From: Bacteroidota bacterium | GTDB lineage: Bacteria > Bacteroidota > Bacteroidia > Flavobacteriales > Flavobacteriaceae | Assembly (NCBI GenBank): GCA_023446155.1 | Contig: JAEXIT010000005.1 | Location: 1 to 64,000 of the forward strand | Length of the DNA: 64,000 bases | Direction: 5' to 3' | Shown here: one piece after another, positions 25,763 to 34,226 of the stretch | Position numbering within the stretch: the first letter of the stretch is position 1 | Layout of the letters: each line of letters begins with the position of its first letter | Made by a program: the position numbers and the translations under genes | The notes under the pieces: generated by a model | Database searches by the model: none | What the model was told of the DNA's origin: nothing | The model's input: only the letters and a program-made list of their open reading frames with translations

Positions 25763-28534
25763 ATGGATAGGTTTTCCTTTTTAAACGCGGCACACACTGC
25801 ATTTTTTGCAGATTTATACGATCAATATTTACAAAATCCAGATAGCGTTGAACCAAGTTGGAGGAGCTTCTTCCAAGGGTTCGATTTTGCTAGCGAATAT
25901 AGCGAAGGCCCGGTAGAACAACTATCGGCTATGGCAAACGGTCAGACCGACTGTTCTGCTGTTTCAAACAAACTTCAGAAAGAATTTAACGTTTTAAAGC
26001 TGATTGAAGGGTACCGTACCCGTGGTCATTTGTTTACCAAAACAAACCCGGTTCGCGACAGACGTATTTTTACGCCATCATTGGCGATTGAAAATTTCGG
26101 ATTAACCACAGCCGATCTAAACACTGTTTTCGATGCAGCTCGTGTAGTGAATCTAAACCCGTGCTCGCTTCAGGATATTTTAAACCACTTGAATAAAGTG
26201 TACTGCGAGTCTATCGGAGTGGAATATATGTATATCCGCGACCCGGAAGTGATCGAGTGGATTCAGAAAAGACTGGATATTAACGATAATCATCCCGACT
26301 TTAACGCGGATCAGAAAAAGCGTATCCTTAAAAAATTAAACGAAGCGGTTTCTTTCGAAAACTTCCTGCATACCAAATACGTTGGACAAAAACGTTTCTC
26401 TCTGGAAGGATGTGAGTCGGCAATCCCGGCATTGGATGCTTTGATTGAGACGGCAGCCGAAAAAGGAGTGGAGCAGTTTGTAATGGGGATGGCACACAGA
26501 GGTCGTTTGAATGTACTGGCAAATGTTTTCGGAAAAGCGACTCAGGATATCTTCTCGGAATTTGATGGAAAAGATTATGATGATGACGCGTTGTTCGATG
26601 GTGACGTAAAATACCACCTGGGATTAACGGCAACCCGAACGACACAAACCGGAAAAAATATCAATATTAACCTGGCGCCAAACCCGTCGCACTTAGAAAC
26701 TGTTGGTGCTGTGATCGAAGGAATCGCCAGAGCCAAACAAGACCGTTATTTCCCGAACGATACGGCAAAAGTATTGCCAATCGCCGTTCACGGTGATGCT
26801 GCAGTAGCCGGACAGGGAATTGTATACGAAATCGTTCAGATGGCAAAACTGGACGGATATAAAACCAATGGTACGATCCACTTAGTGATCAACAATCAGG
26901 TTGGATTTACAACGAATTATTTGGATGCACGTTCATCAACCTATTGTACCGATATTGCCAAAGTAACCTTGTCGCCGGTATTACATGTAAATGCAGACGA
27001 CGCGGAAGCAGTAGTACATGCGATGTTATTCGCTTTGGATTACCGTATGCAATTCGGAACCGATGTCTTTATCGACCTTTTAGGTTACCGTAAATACGGA
27101 CATAACGAAGGTGATGAACCACGTTTTACGCAGCCACAACTTTATAAAATCATCTCGAAACATAAAAATGCAAGAGATATTTATGCTGAAAAATTAAAAG
27201 CCGAAAATGTAATCGACGCGAATTATGTGGGTACATTGGAAGCCGAATATAAAGCGGGATTAGAAGAAAACTTAGAAGCGTCCCGTAAAAAAGATTTAAC
27301 CATCATCACACCGTTCATGCAGGACGAATGGAAAGGATTCGAACAGGTAAGTGATGAGGGAATGTTACAGCAATTCGACACGAAAGTAGACAAAGCGGTG
27401 TTGACCGATATTGCTAAAGTCGTGACGGAACTACCGTCTGATAAGAAGTTTATCAGTAAAATCCAGAAATTGGTTAACGATCGTAAAACCATGTTCTTCG
27501 AAACGGATAAGTTAGACTGGGCAATGGGTGAAATGTTAGCCTATGGTTCTTTACTAACCGAAGGATACGATGTGCGTATCTCCGGTCAGGATGTGGAACG
27601 AGGAACGTTCTCACACCGTCATGCGGTGGTTAAAGTGGAAGATTCCGAAGAAGAAGTGGTATTGTTAAACCAGTTAAAAGACCAAAAAGGAAAATTCTAT
27701 ATCTATAATTCACTATTGTCGGAATACGGAGTAGTAGGTTTCGATTACGGATATGCCTTAGCAAGCCCGAATACCTTAACGATCTGGGAAGCCCAATTCG
27801 GAGATTTCTCGAATGGAGCACAGATTATGCTTGATCAATACATTTCGGCTGCGGAAGATAAATGGAACAACCAAAACGGATTGGTGATGTTATTGCCACA
27901 CGGATATGAAAACCAGGGAGCGGAGCACTCTTCGGCACGTATGGAACGTTATTTACAGTTGTGTGCAAAACACAATATGTATGTAGCCGATTGTACCACT
28001 CCGGCGAACTTCTTCCACTTGTTGCGTAGACAAATGGTGACGAAATTCCGTAAACCGTTGATCGTGTTTACTCCGAAAAGTTTATTGCGTCATCCGTTAG
28101 CGGTTTCTTCTGTGGAAGAATTTGCAACCGGAAACTTCCAGGAAGTGATCGACGATGTAACGGTAAACCCGAACGATGTAAAATCGGTAGTATTCTGTAC
28201 CGGTAAATTCTACTACGACCTATTGGCCGAAAGAGAGGAAAAAGGAAGAAACGATGTGGCTTTGGTGCGAATCGAACAATTATTCCCGTTACCGGTAGAA
28301 CAATTAAAAGCGGTATTGGCGAAATATCCAAATGCAGACGATTACGTTTGGGCACAGGAAGAGCCTAAAAACATGGGAGCTTATGGTTATATGTTAATGA
28401 ATTTTGACGAAGTTAAATTCCGATTGGCATCACCAAAAGCCTACAGTGCGCCGGCTGCAGGAAGTTATACCCGTTCTAAAAAACGTCATGCCAATGCAAT
28501 TGCGATGGTTTTTGACAAAAATTTATTCAATTAA
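25763..28534 (+). CDS. sucA: 2-oxoglutarate dehydrogenase E1 component
   Basis: 923 residues, full length. The N-terminal ADLYDQYLQNPDSVEPSWRSFF segment is the conserved binding region for other subunits. The thiamine diphosphate core is recognised by VMGMAHRGRLNVLANVFGK, HGDAAVAGQGIVYE and GHNEGDEPRFTQP, and the C-terminal part has SEYGVVGFDYGYALASPN and EHSSARMERYLQL. It decarboxylates 2-oxoglutarate and transfers succinyl to the E2 lipoyl group in the TCA cycle. sucB follows after 55 bases with no terminator in between. Confidence 0.97.
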   Translation: MDRFSFLNAAHTAFFADLYDQYLQNPDSVEPSWRSFFQGFDFASEYSEGPVEQLSAMANGQTDCSAVSNKLQKEFNVLKLIEGYRTRGHLFTKTNPVRDRRIFTPSLAIENFGLTTADLNTVFDAARVVNLNPCSLQDILNHLNKVYCESIGVEYMYIRDPEVIEWIQKRLDINDNHPDFNADQKKRILKKLNEAVSFENFLHTKYVGQKRFSLEGCESAIPALDALIETAAEKGVEQFVMGMAHRGRLNVLANVFGKATQDIFSEFDGKDYDDDALFDGDVKYHLGLTATRTTQTGKNININLAPNPSHLETVGAVIEGIARAKQDRYFPNDTAKVLPIAVHGDAAVAGQGIVYEIVQMAKLDGYKTNGTIHLVINNQVGFTTNYLDARSSTYCTDIAKVTLSPVLHVNADDAEAVVHAMLFALDYRMQFGTDVFIDLLGYRKYGHNEGDEPRFTQPQLYKIISKHKNARDIYAEKLKAENVIDANYVGTLEAEYKAGLEENLEASRKKDLTIITPFMQDEWKGFEQVSDEGMLQQFDTKVDKAVLTDIAKVVTELPSDKKFISKIQKLVNDRKTMFFETDKLDWAMGEMLAYGSLLTEGYDVRISGQDVERGTFSHRHAVVKVEDSEEEVVLLNQLKDQKGKFYIYNSLLSEYGVVGFDYGYALASPNTLTIWEAQFGDFSNGAQIMLDQYISAAEDKWNNQNGLVMLLPHGYENQGAEHSSARMERYLQLCAKHNMYVADCTTPANFFHLLRRQMVTKFRKPLIVFTPKSLLRHPLAVSSVEEFATGNFQEVIDDVTVNPNDVKSVVFCTGKFYYDLLAEREEKGRNDVALVRIEQLFPLPVEQLKAVLAKYPNADDYVWAQEEPKNMGAYGYMLMNFDEVKFRLASPKAYSAPAAGSYTRSKKRHANAIAMVFDKNLFN

Positions 28535-28589
28535 ATTGTACATTTGAAATTCAGATAAAAATAACAACACCTTATAAAATTATATACCG

Positions 28590-29810
28590 ATGATTTTAGA
28601 AATGAAAGTCCCTTCACCGGGGGAATCGATCACAGAAGTTGAAATCGCAACGTGGTTGGTAAAAGACGGAGATTATGTAGAAAAAGATCAGGCTATTGCA
28701 GAGGTTGATTCCGATAAGGCGACCCTGGAATTACCAGCGGAAGCAAGTGGTATTATTACCCTTAAAGCAGAAGAAGGTGACGCCGTTGCAGTAGGTCAGG
28801 TAGTTTGTTTAATCGATACAGGAGCCGCAAAACCGGAAGGTGGCGCAGCAGCACCTGCAAAAGAAGAAAAAGCGGCTGAGGCTCCTAAGGCAGAAGCGCC
28901 AAAAGCAGCTCCGGCACCGGCAGCTACTACATATGCTACGGGAACACCATCTCCGGCAGCACGAAAAATTCTTGACGAAAAAAGCATTCAGCCTACAGAA
29001 ATCGTTGGTACAGGTAAAGGTGGAAGAATAACAAAAGAAGATGCGGTAAATGCAGTTCCATCAATGGGTACGCCTACAGGTGGAAGCAGAGGATCGGAAA
29101 GAACAAAATTATCCATGTTGCGTCGTAAAGTGGCGGAAAGATTGGTTTCGGCTAAAAACGAAACAGCGATGCTAACGACGTTCAACGAAGTGGATATGAG
29201 TGCGATCTATGCATTACGCGAAGAATATAAAGAGGCTTTCAAAGCAAAACACGGATTGGGATTAGGATTTATGTCGTTCTTTACCAAAGCGGTTACCAGA
29301 GCGTTACAACTATACCCGGATGTAAACTCAATGATCGACGGACAAGAGAAAATCTCATACGATTTCTGTGATATTTCCGTAGCGGTTTCTGGTCCGAAAG
29401 GATTAATGGTGCCGGTGGTGCGTAATGCAGAATTATTGACTTTCAGAGGTGTGGAAGCCGAAATCAAACGTTTGGCGATTCGTGCACGTGACGGACAAAT
29501 CACGGTAGATGAAATGACAGGCGGTACGTTTACCATTTCAAACGGAGGGGTATTCGGAAGTATGTTGTCAACACCAATCATCAACCCACCGCAATCCGGT
29601 ATCTTAGGAATGCACAATGTGGTAGAACGCGCGGTAGTTAAAAACGGTCAGATCGTTATTGCTCCTGTGATGTTTGTAGCCCTGTCATATGATCATAGAA
29701 TTATTGACGGCCGTGAATCAGTTGGATTCTTAGTGGCTGTAAAAGAAGCGTTGGAAAACCCTGTAGAAATCTTAATGGATAACAATCCTAAAAAAGCTTT
29801 AGAGCTATAA
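28590..29810 (+). CDS. sucB: Dihydrolipoyl succinyltransferase (2-oxoglutarate dehydrogenase E2)
   Basis: 406 residues. One lipoyl domain with the modified lysine in AEVDSDKATLELPAEASG, an Ala/Pro/Lys-rich flexible linker (about residues 82-115), a peripheral-subunit-binding domain (SPAARKILDEKSIQPTEI then GTGKGGRITKEDA), and a catalytic acyltransferase domain ending with LSYDHRIIDGRESVGFLV (catalytic His and Asp). It forms the core of the complex and makes succinyl-CoA. It ends in a strong terminator. Confidence 0.97.
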   Translation: MILEMKVPSPGESITEVEIATWLVKDGDYVEKDQAIAEVDSDKATLELPAEASGIITLKAEEGDAVAVGQVVCLIDTGAAKPEGGAAAPAKEEKAAEAPKAEAPKAAPAPAATTYATGTPSPAARKILDEKSIQPTEIVGTGKGGRITKEDAVNAVPSMGTPTGGSRGSERTKLSMLRRKVAERLVSAKNETAMLTTFNEVDMSAIYALREEYKEAFKAKHGLGLGFMSFFTKAVTRALQLYPDVNSMIDGQEKISYDFCDISVAVSGPKGLMVPVVRNAELLTFRGVEAEIKRLAIRARDGQITVDEMTGGTFTISNGGVFGSMLSTPIINPPQSGILGMHNVVERAVVKNGQIVIAPVMFVALSYDHRIIDGRESVGFLVAVKEALENPVEILMDNNPKKALEL

Positions 29811-29829
29811 TTGAGAGCTTCGATACGAT

Positions 29830-29861
29830 AAAAAAAGCCACGCCATTCGCGTGGCTTTTTT
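29830..29861 (+). terminator. Rho-independent terminator of sucAB
   Basis: GCCACGC-CATTC-GCGTGGC forms a 7-bp GC-rich stem followed by six T residues, preceded by an A tract that would extend the stem. It is 27 bases after the sucB stop. Confidence 0.88.
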
Positions 29862-29936
29862 ATGTTTGCTGCCCAACGATTTAAAAAAGATAGTAGAACC
29901 TTAAAAAGAAAAAATACGAACAGAAGCAAAAAAGAA

Positions 29937-29944
29937 TATTTTTG
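29937..29944 (+). promoter_or_regulatory. Probable -7 element of the MFS gene
   Basis: TATTTTTG matches TAnnTTTG and lies 25 bases before the ATG. No TTG is seen at the expected -33 distance. Confidence 0.35.
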
Positions 29945-29969
29945 TGACGGATTAGTAAGAAAAAAATAG

Positions 29970-31187
29970 ATGAAACAGAAACAAAAATCGGCAGCGATTG
30001 GTTTTATATTTATAACCATGCTCATCGATATTACCGGTTGGGGGATTATCATTCCGGTGATCCCAAAACTGATCGAAGAGTTAATACAAGGCGACGTTAG
30101 TGTGGCTTCGAAATACGGAGGATGGCTGACATTTGCCTATGCGTTTACTCAATTTATCTTCGCTCCGGTGGTCGGGAATCTGAGTGATAAATACGGACGA
30201 CGACCTGTTATATTGGTTTCCCTTTTGGGATTTGCACTCGATTACCTGTTGCTTTCGTTCGCACCAACCATCACCTGGTTGTTTATCGGACGGATCCTGG
30301 CTGGAGTTACGGGAGCGAGTATTACCACTGCTTCAGCCTATATTGCCGATATCAGTACCACTGAAGACCGGGCGAAAAACTTCGGAATGATCGGAGCGGC
30401 TTTTGGCCTTGGATTTATCATCGGACCGGTAATTGGTGGTGTTTTAGGACAATATGGCGCACGGGTTCCGTTTTATGCGGCTGCTGTTTTGTGTGCGATC
30501 AATTTCCTGTACGGAATGTTTGTCCTCCCGGAATCGCTAGCCAAAGAAAACCGTCGTCCTTTCGATTGGAAAAGAGCAAACCCGATAGGGTCGTTGTTGA
30601 ATCTGAAAAAATACCCGTCTTTAATCGGATTGGTGGTGTCGATGATGATATTATACATCGCATCACATGCGGTACACAGTAACTGGAGTTTCTTTACGAT
30701 GTATCGTTTTCATTGGGATGAAAAGATGGTTGGGATTTCATTAGGAGCCATCGGATTGCTGGTTGGTTTGGTTCAGGGCGGCCTGATTCGATGGATCAAT
30801 CCGAAACTTGGAAATGAGAAAAGTATTTACGTAGGAATGTTTTTGTATACCATTGGAATGTTTCTGTTTGCCTTTGCTTATGAAGGATGGATGATGTTGA
30901 TGTTCCTGGTGCCATACTGTTTGGGCGGTATCGCCGGCCCAGCATTACAATCGGTAATCACGAGTCATGTGCCACCAACGGAACAAGGCGAATTACAGGG
31001 GACTCTAACGAGTTTAATGAGTGTGACGGCCATTATAGGACCGCCATTAATGACCAATACGTTTTACTTTTTTACCCACGATGAAGCGCCGTTTCAATTT
31101 CCCGGTGCACCATTCCTGTTAGGAGGTATTTTGATGTTGATCAGTACGATAATATCGTATTTGGTATTCCGGAAAGGGAAATTGTAA
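29970..31187 (+). CDS. MFS transporter, Tet/TCR-type drug exporter family
   Basis: 405 residues with 12 predicted membrane helices. Motif A, GNLSDKYGRRPVILVSLL, lies between helices 2 and 3; the antiporter motif C region GMIGAAFGLGFIIGPVIGG lies in helix 5. DITGWGIIIPVIPKLIEEL at the N-terminus is typical of the TCR/Tet subfamily. It probably exports a small molecule in exchange for protons. This subfamily has many housekeeping members in flavobacteria, so resistance should not be assumed. It ends at a shared bidirectional terminator. Confidence 0.92.
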   Translation: MKQKQKSAAIGFIFITMLIDITGWGIIIPVIPKLIEELIQGDVSVASKYGGWLTFAYAFTQFIFAPVVGNLSDKYGRRPVILVSLLGFALDYLLLSFAPTITWLFIGRILAGVTGASITTASAYIADISTTEDRAKNFGMIGAAFGLGFIIGPVIGGVLGQYGARVPFYAAAVLCAINFLYGMFVLPESLAKENRRPFDWKRANPIGSLLNLKKYPSLIGLVVSMMILYIASHAVHSNWSFFTMYRFHWDEKMVGISLGAIGLLVGLVQGGLIRWINPKLGNEKSIYVGMFLYTIGMFLFAFAYEGWMMLMFLVPYCLGGIAGPALQSVITSHVPPTEQGELQGTLTSLMSVTAIIGPPLMTNTFYFFTHDEAPFQFPGAPFLLGGILMLISTIISYLVFRKGKL

Positions 31188-31211
31188 TACAATATAGTTC
31201 GTTTACAATAA

Positions 31212-31246
31212 AAAACCTGTCAGTTCTATTCTGACAGGTTTTTGTT
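31212..31246. terminator. Bidirectional terminator between MFS gene and convergent gene
   Basis: AACCTGTCAG-TTCTATT-CTGACAGGTT is a perfect 10-bp stem with A-rich and T-rich flanks, so it works on both strands. It sits between the MFS stop (31187) and the stop of the minus-strand gene (31248). Confidence 0.88.
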
Positions 31247-31247
31247 T

Positions 31248-32072
31248 TTAGGCTTCAATTTTCTGAAGCATATTAAGCGATGCTTCCAAACTGAGATTGT
31301 GGTAATCCGGATTATAGTTGTCCCAGATTTTCCAAGTGTTATGTCGTTTTTTGATAAAATACGTCTGTGAATTTTCCTTGTTATAGGTAGTACTAATCGT
31401 ACCGGTTGCATCGCGCCATTCCAGATTCCAGCGTTCTTTGGCCGAAATAACCGTCAGCGCATCGTCAATACGGGTAATCCGGAAATCATAGATTTCAAAT
31501 TTCGACCGATTGTTATCAATGTTGAGAAAGAGATTTAATTGGGCATATTTTTCCAGTAATCGGGTGATGCGTTGGGTTAGGGGGCCGTCTTCAAAAATAA
31601 AATCAGATAAACGACTTAGGTTTATTTCCGGAAGTTTCTGCAGGCATCGAAATTCGTCTTCGCAAAACTGATGGATTAGATGTTCAAAATAAGCCGAGTG
31701 TTCGTCGTTATTTTGGAACAAAGGAATTGAATGGATTTTCTCCTTGTGATTGGCTATAAAACTGTTTAGAGAGGCATAACCGATAAAAATGGCCAATTTG
31801 TCCAGGGTTTTTAGAAAACGCAAATCGGAGTTTTCTTTTGACTCATAGTCGTTGGTGAAAATACGGTGTAAGGTGGTACTCGAAATAGTGGTTCCCAGTT
31901 CGTTTTTCCGGTTTCCCTGTAAATATTCCGACCGCGATAAGGTGTCGGCAATAAGCTCCGAAAGGATGATGTACTGGGCTCGTTTCCATGATTTGACACT
32001 AGATAAGGTACTGTTAAGAACGGAAGGATGGGTTTGAATTCCTTTTTTGAGTTGCTCAATAATCAGTTTCAT
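31248..32072 (-). CDS. Hypothetical protein with Bacteroidota HTH-like N-terminal domain
   Basis: 274 residues. The N-terminal third resembles a small helical domain common in Bacteroidota proteins of unknown function: a Ser-Thr-Thr-Leu-His-Arg-Ile-Phe recognition-like helix (ISSTTLHRIFTNDY) followed by LDKLAIFIGYASLNSFI. The C-terminal 80 residues (ERWNLEWRDATGTISTTY, YFIKKRHNTWKIWDNY) suggest a small alpha+beta sensor-like fold, possibly NTF2-like. No signal peptide or membrane helix. A regulatory role is a guess from the first domain only. Confidence 0.6.
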   Translation of the reverse strand: MKLIIEQLKKGIQTHPSVLNSTLSSVKSWKRAQYIILSELIADTLSRSEYLQGNRKNELGTTISSTTLHRIFTNDYESKENSDLRFLKTLDKLAIFIGYASLNSFIANHKEKIHSIPLFQNNDEHSAYFEHLIHQFCEDEFRCLQKLPEINLSRLSDFIFEDGPLTQRITRLLEKYAQLNLFLNIDNNRSKFEIYDFRITRIDDALTVISAKERWNLEWRDATGTISTTYNKENSQTYFIKKRHNTWKIWDNYNPDYHNLSLEASLNMLQKIEA

Positions 32073-32457
32073 TTTTTAGTTAGTTAAGATTGGGTTAGCT
32101 TTTAATTTATTTTGGATTTAGTGTCATTAAATAAAATAAATCAGTATGCCTATTTTGTTTGGTAATTAGCTGGTGTTTTAACAAAATATATGTAAATATA
32201 AATAAATTTAACTGATTTGGTTGAAGTTTTATTTTGTCTTTTGTGTGTGAAATAATTTTTATAAAGAAGATTGAAAAATGGAAAAAGATTCAAAAACTGT
32301 AAGAAAAAGATGGAAATGAAAGCAGAATCATACAAGGTGACGGGATGTCTTTTTGAGGATGTAACAACAAAAAACGGAACCTTTTGAGTTCCGTTTTTAA
32401 ATGATTGGCTTTATTGATTTCCTATTCGCAATAAACGATGGTACATAGAAAAATAGC
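32073..32457. other. Intergenic region, 385 bp, no gene seen
   Basis: AT-rich sequence between two minus-strand genes. Its only clear structure is a terminator hairpin at 32371-32397. A 61-codon open frame at 32150-32335 is lysine/phenylalanine/tyrosine-rich low-complexity translation of AT-rich DNA and was not accepted as a gene. The right half probably holds the promoter of the gene ending at 31248, but no clear element was found. Confidence 0.5.
32371..32397. terminator. Terminator hairpin downstream of the 497-residue hypothetical gene
   Basis: AAAACGGAAC-CTTTTGA-GTTCCGTTTT is a perfect 10-bp stem with A and T flanks, about 60 bases after the stop codon of the minus-strand gene ending at 32458. 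Confidence 0.75.
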
Positions 32458-33951
32458 TTAGAATGGGAAAATAGGAGTCAGCGTCATTGAAGGATCGGCA
32501 TCATTTTTACGATATTCATCCTGATACGTCAACGGAACTAAGTTCCATTCTCCCTTGTCTTTAAACTCTTTAACAATACTTTGTATGGATTCTTTAGCTG
32601 CTTCCCTGTCGGGATTTCTTAAGTGGGTTGCTGTTTGCCATTTCTTCGAAACAGGCTTGATGCTCACCAATAAAATTTCTTCTAAATTCAGTTGTAATTT
32701 TTGCGGAACGGTTTGAGAAGCTACACCTAGTAAAACCACAAAACCATCCTCCTCTATAAAATCTTTTGGAGTCAAAAAGCTTGATAAATCCTGATTGGCA
32801 TTGTTTTCTTTATTGACCCAAAGCTCAACGCTTTCTTCGCTAAATTGTATAGGCGCTTCTCCGTGATTTTCCATTAACGGTTTAAAGTTACCCTGGCCAA
32901 TTGCCATTTGAGAAGTTCTGTTTATAAGGGCTACGGCAAAATGTTCGTGAATTACTTCATACGGAATAGCACCGTGAAATTCCATATATAATTCTGCCCC
33001 AATCCCGTTATATTCAAGATCTCCATCTTCATTGGGATCGCTGTAAATATCGGAAAGCCCGTCCGTAATTAAAATAGTAGATTCTGGTGCATAGATAACC
33101 CTCATTGTGCAGGAATTGTGAGTGGAACTGGATCCTGGCCATGAATGATTGCTGTCATCTACTCTTAAATAAATAATACGGTCCTCTAATTTTCCTAAAG
33201 AATTAAAAAAGTCATGTCTTTGTTTTTTGCATTCTTCCGAAGCCTCTTTTCGTTTTTTATAGTCCGGATCTAATTCAATTTGAGATACCGTTAGAGGCTC
33301 TAATCCATACGTTTCAAATGCCGGATCGGTTTTTGCTTTTATAGTGTCATTTTCATAGATAAAATAAAGACGCTCTATTTTTTCCTCTAATTGATGGTAA
33401 ATAGAAAGAATGTCTTCTTTCTGTCCAAAATGATCAAATGAACTTATTTGATCATCATAATAATAAGTTGCATCAGTAAACATTCCTATTTCATCAGCTT
33501 CTTTTTTAAAATGAAACAATGCTTCTGCTTTATAGGAGGAAGCCAGGTCGTCGCAATCCGACAATTTCCGTAAAGTACTTATCGTTTTATCTTTTATATT
33601 TTCAAGCAACATTGGGATCGTGTATTTTTCTGCGTTAATCAGTTCTCCTTTTTTAAAAGTGTATTTTATTTTGGAATGTTCAGGGAAAAAATCAGAAAGT
33701 TTAAAAAGATGACAGGCATCAATTGGGATAATATGTGCTATAATTTCTTCCGGAGTATATTTTTCTGAATAATAAGAGCTGTGGCGAATGCCATTTTCGT
33801 AAAAATAAATGCGTCCGCGGGAACTTCCGTATGCCGTTTTAAGGGCTTCAAAATGATAGGTACGGCCTTCAACCAATAATGGGGTTATTTTTTCAGAAAG
33901 TGCCACAATTATTTTTTGTGCTTCCTCAGAATTCAGGTATTCGTTTTTCAT
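32458..33951 (-). CDS. Hypothetical cytosolic protein, possible immunity-type protein
   Basis: 497 residues from the ATG at 33949-33951 (MKNEYLNSEEAQKIIV); a longer frame begins 28 codons earlier without family-like sequence. No signal peptide or membrane helix. The N-terminal part (TYHFEALKTAYGSSRGRIYFYENG) faintly recalls the DUF600/YezG immunity fold. A central coiled-coil-prone stretch follows (QLEEKIERLYFIYE). The C-terminal half (DGLSDIYSDPNEDGDLEYNG, then IGAELYMEFHGAIPYEVI) faintly recalls SUFU-type immunity domains. Both resemblances are weak and by eye only. The gene stands alone, with its own terminator. Confidence 0.6.
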   Translation of the reverse strand: MKNEYLNSEEAQKIIVALSEKITPLLVEGRTYHFEALKTAYGSSRGRIYFYENGIRHSSYYSEKYTPEEIIAHIIPIDACHLFKLSDFFPEHSKIKYTFKKGELINAEKYTIPMLLENIKDKTISTLRKLSDCDDLASSYKAEALFHFKKEADEIGMFTDATYYYDDQISSFDHFGQKEDILSIYHQLEEKIERLYFIYENDTIKAKTDPAFETYGLEPLTVSQIELDPDYKKRKEASEECKKQRHDFFNSLGKLEDRIIYLRVDDSNHSWPGSSSTHNSCTMRVIYAPESTILITDGLSDIYSDPNEDGDLEYNGIGAELYMEFHGAIPYEVIHEHFAVALINRTSQMAIGQGNFKPLMENHGEAPIQFSEESVELWVNKENNANQDLSSFLTPKDFIEEDGFVVLLGVASQTVPQKLQLNLEEILLVSIKPVSKKWQTATHLRNPDREAAKESIQSIVKEFKDKGEWNLVPLTYQDEYRKNDADPSMTLTPIFPF

Positions 33952-34196
33952 ACGATATTGTTTTTTCAGGTTGGCAAGAATTGTAAAACAGACGAGATAA
34001 ATCTCGTACATTTTCCGACTGGAAAAATAGCACAAAAATGTAACGGTTTAAAAAAAATGTAAGAAAAAAGTATGATTATAAGTTTGTTAAAAAAGCGTGG
34101 ATTCGATAGTTTAAACGATAACCCAAAGTGGATGTCGGGGTTTAATACGTAAAAGATGGATCAGGATATATTTAGTGCCGAAATTCAATAAAGAAT

Positions 34197-34221
34197 AAAG
34201 CCTCCGTTATTGGGAGGCTTT
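34197..34221 (-). terminator. Probable terminator of the T9SS fibronectin-type gene
   Basis: AAAGCCTCC-n7-GGAGGCTTT forms a 9-bp stem just after the stop codon at 34227. The following minus-strand sequence is T-rich but interrupted. Confidence 0.6.
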
Positions 34222-34226
34222 GTTCT

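Noticed and set aside
29970..31187. Tetracycline resistance gene
   Set aside because: The protein belongs to the broad TCR/Tet MFS group, but nothing in the sequence singles out tetracycline, and chromosomal relatives of unknown substrate are common.
32150..32335. 61-codon minus-strand open frame in the 32073-32457 gap
   Set aside because: AT-driven composition, no signal peptide or motif, and no start context better than chance.
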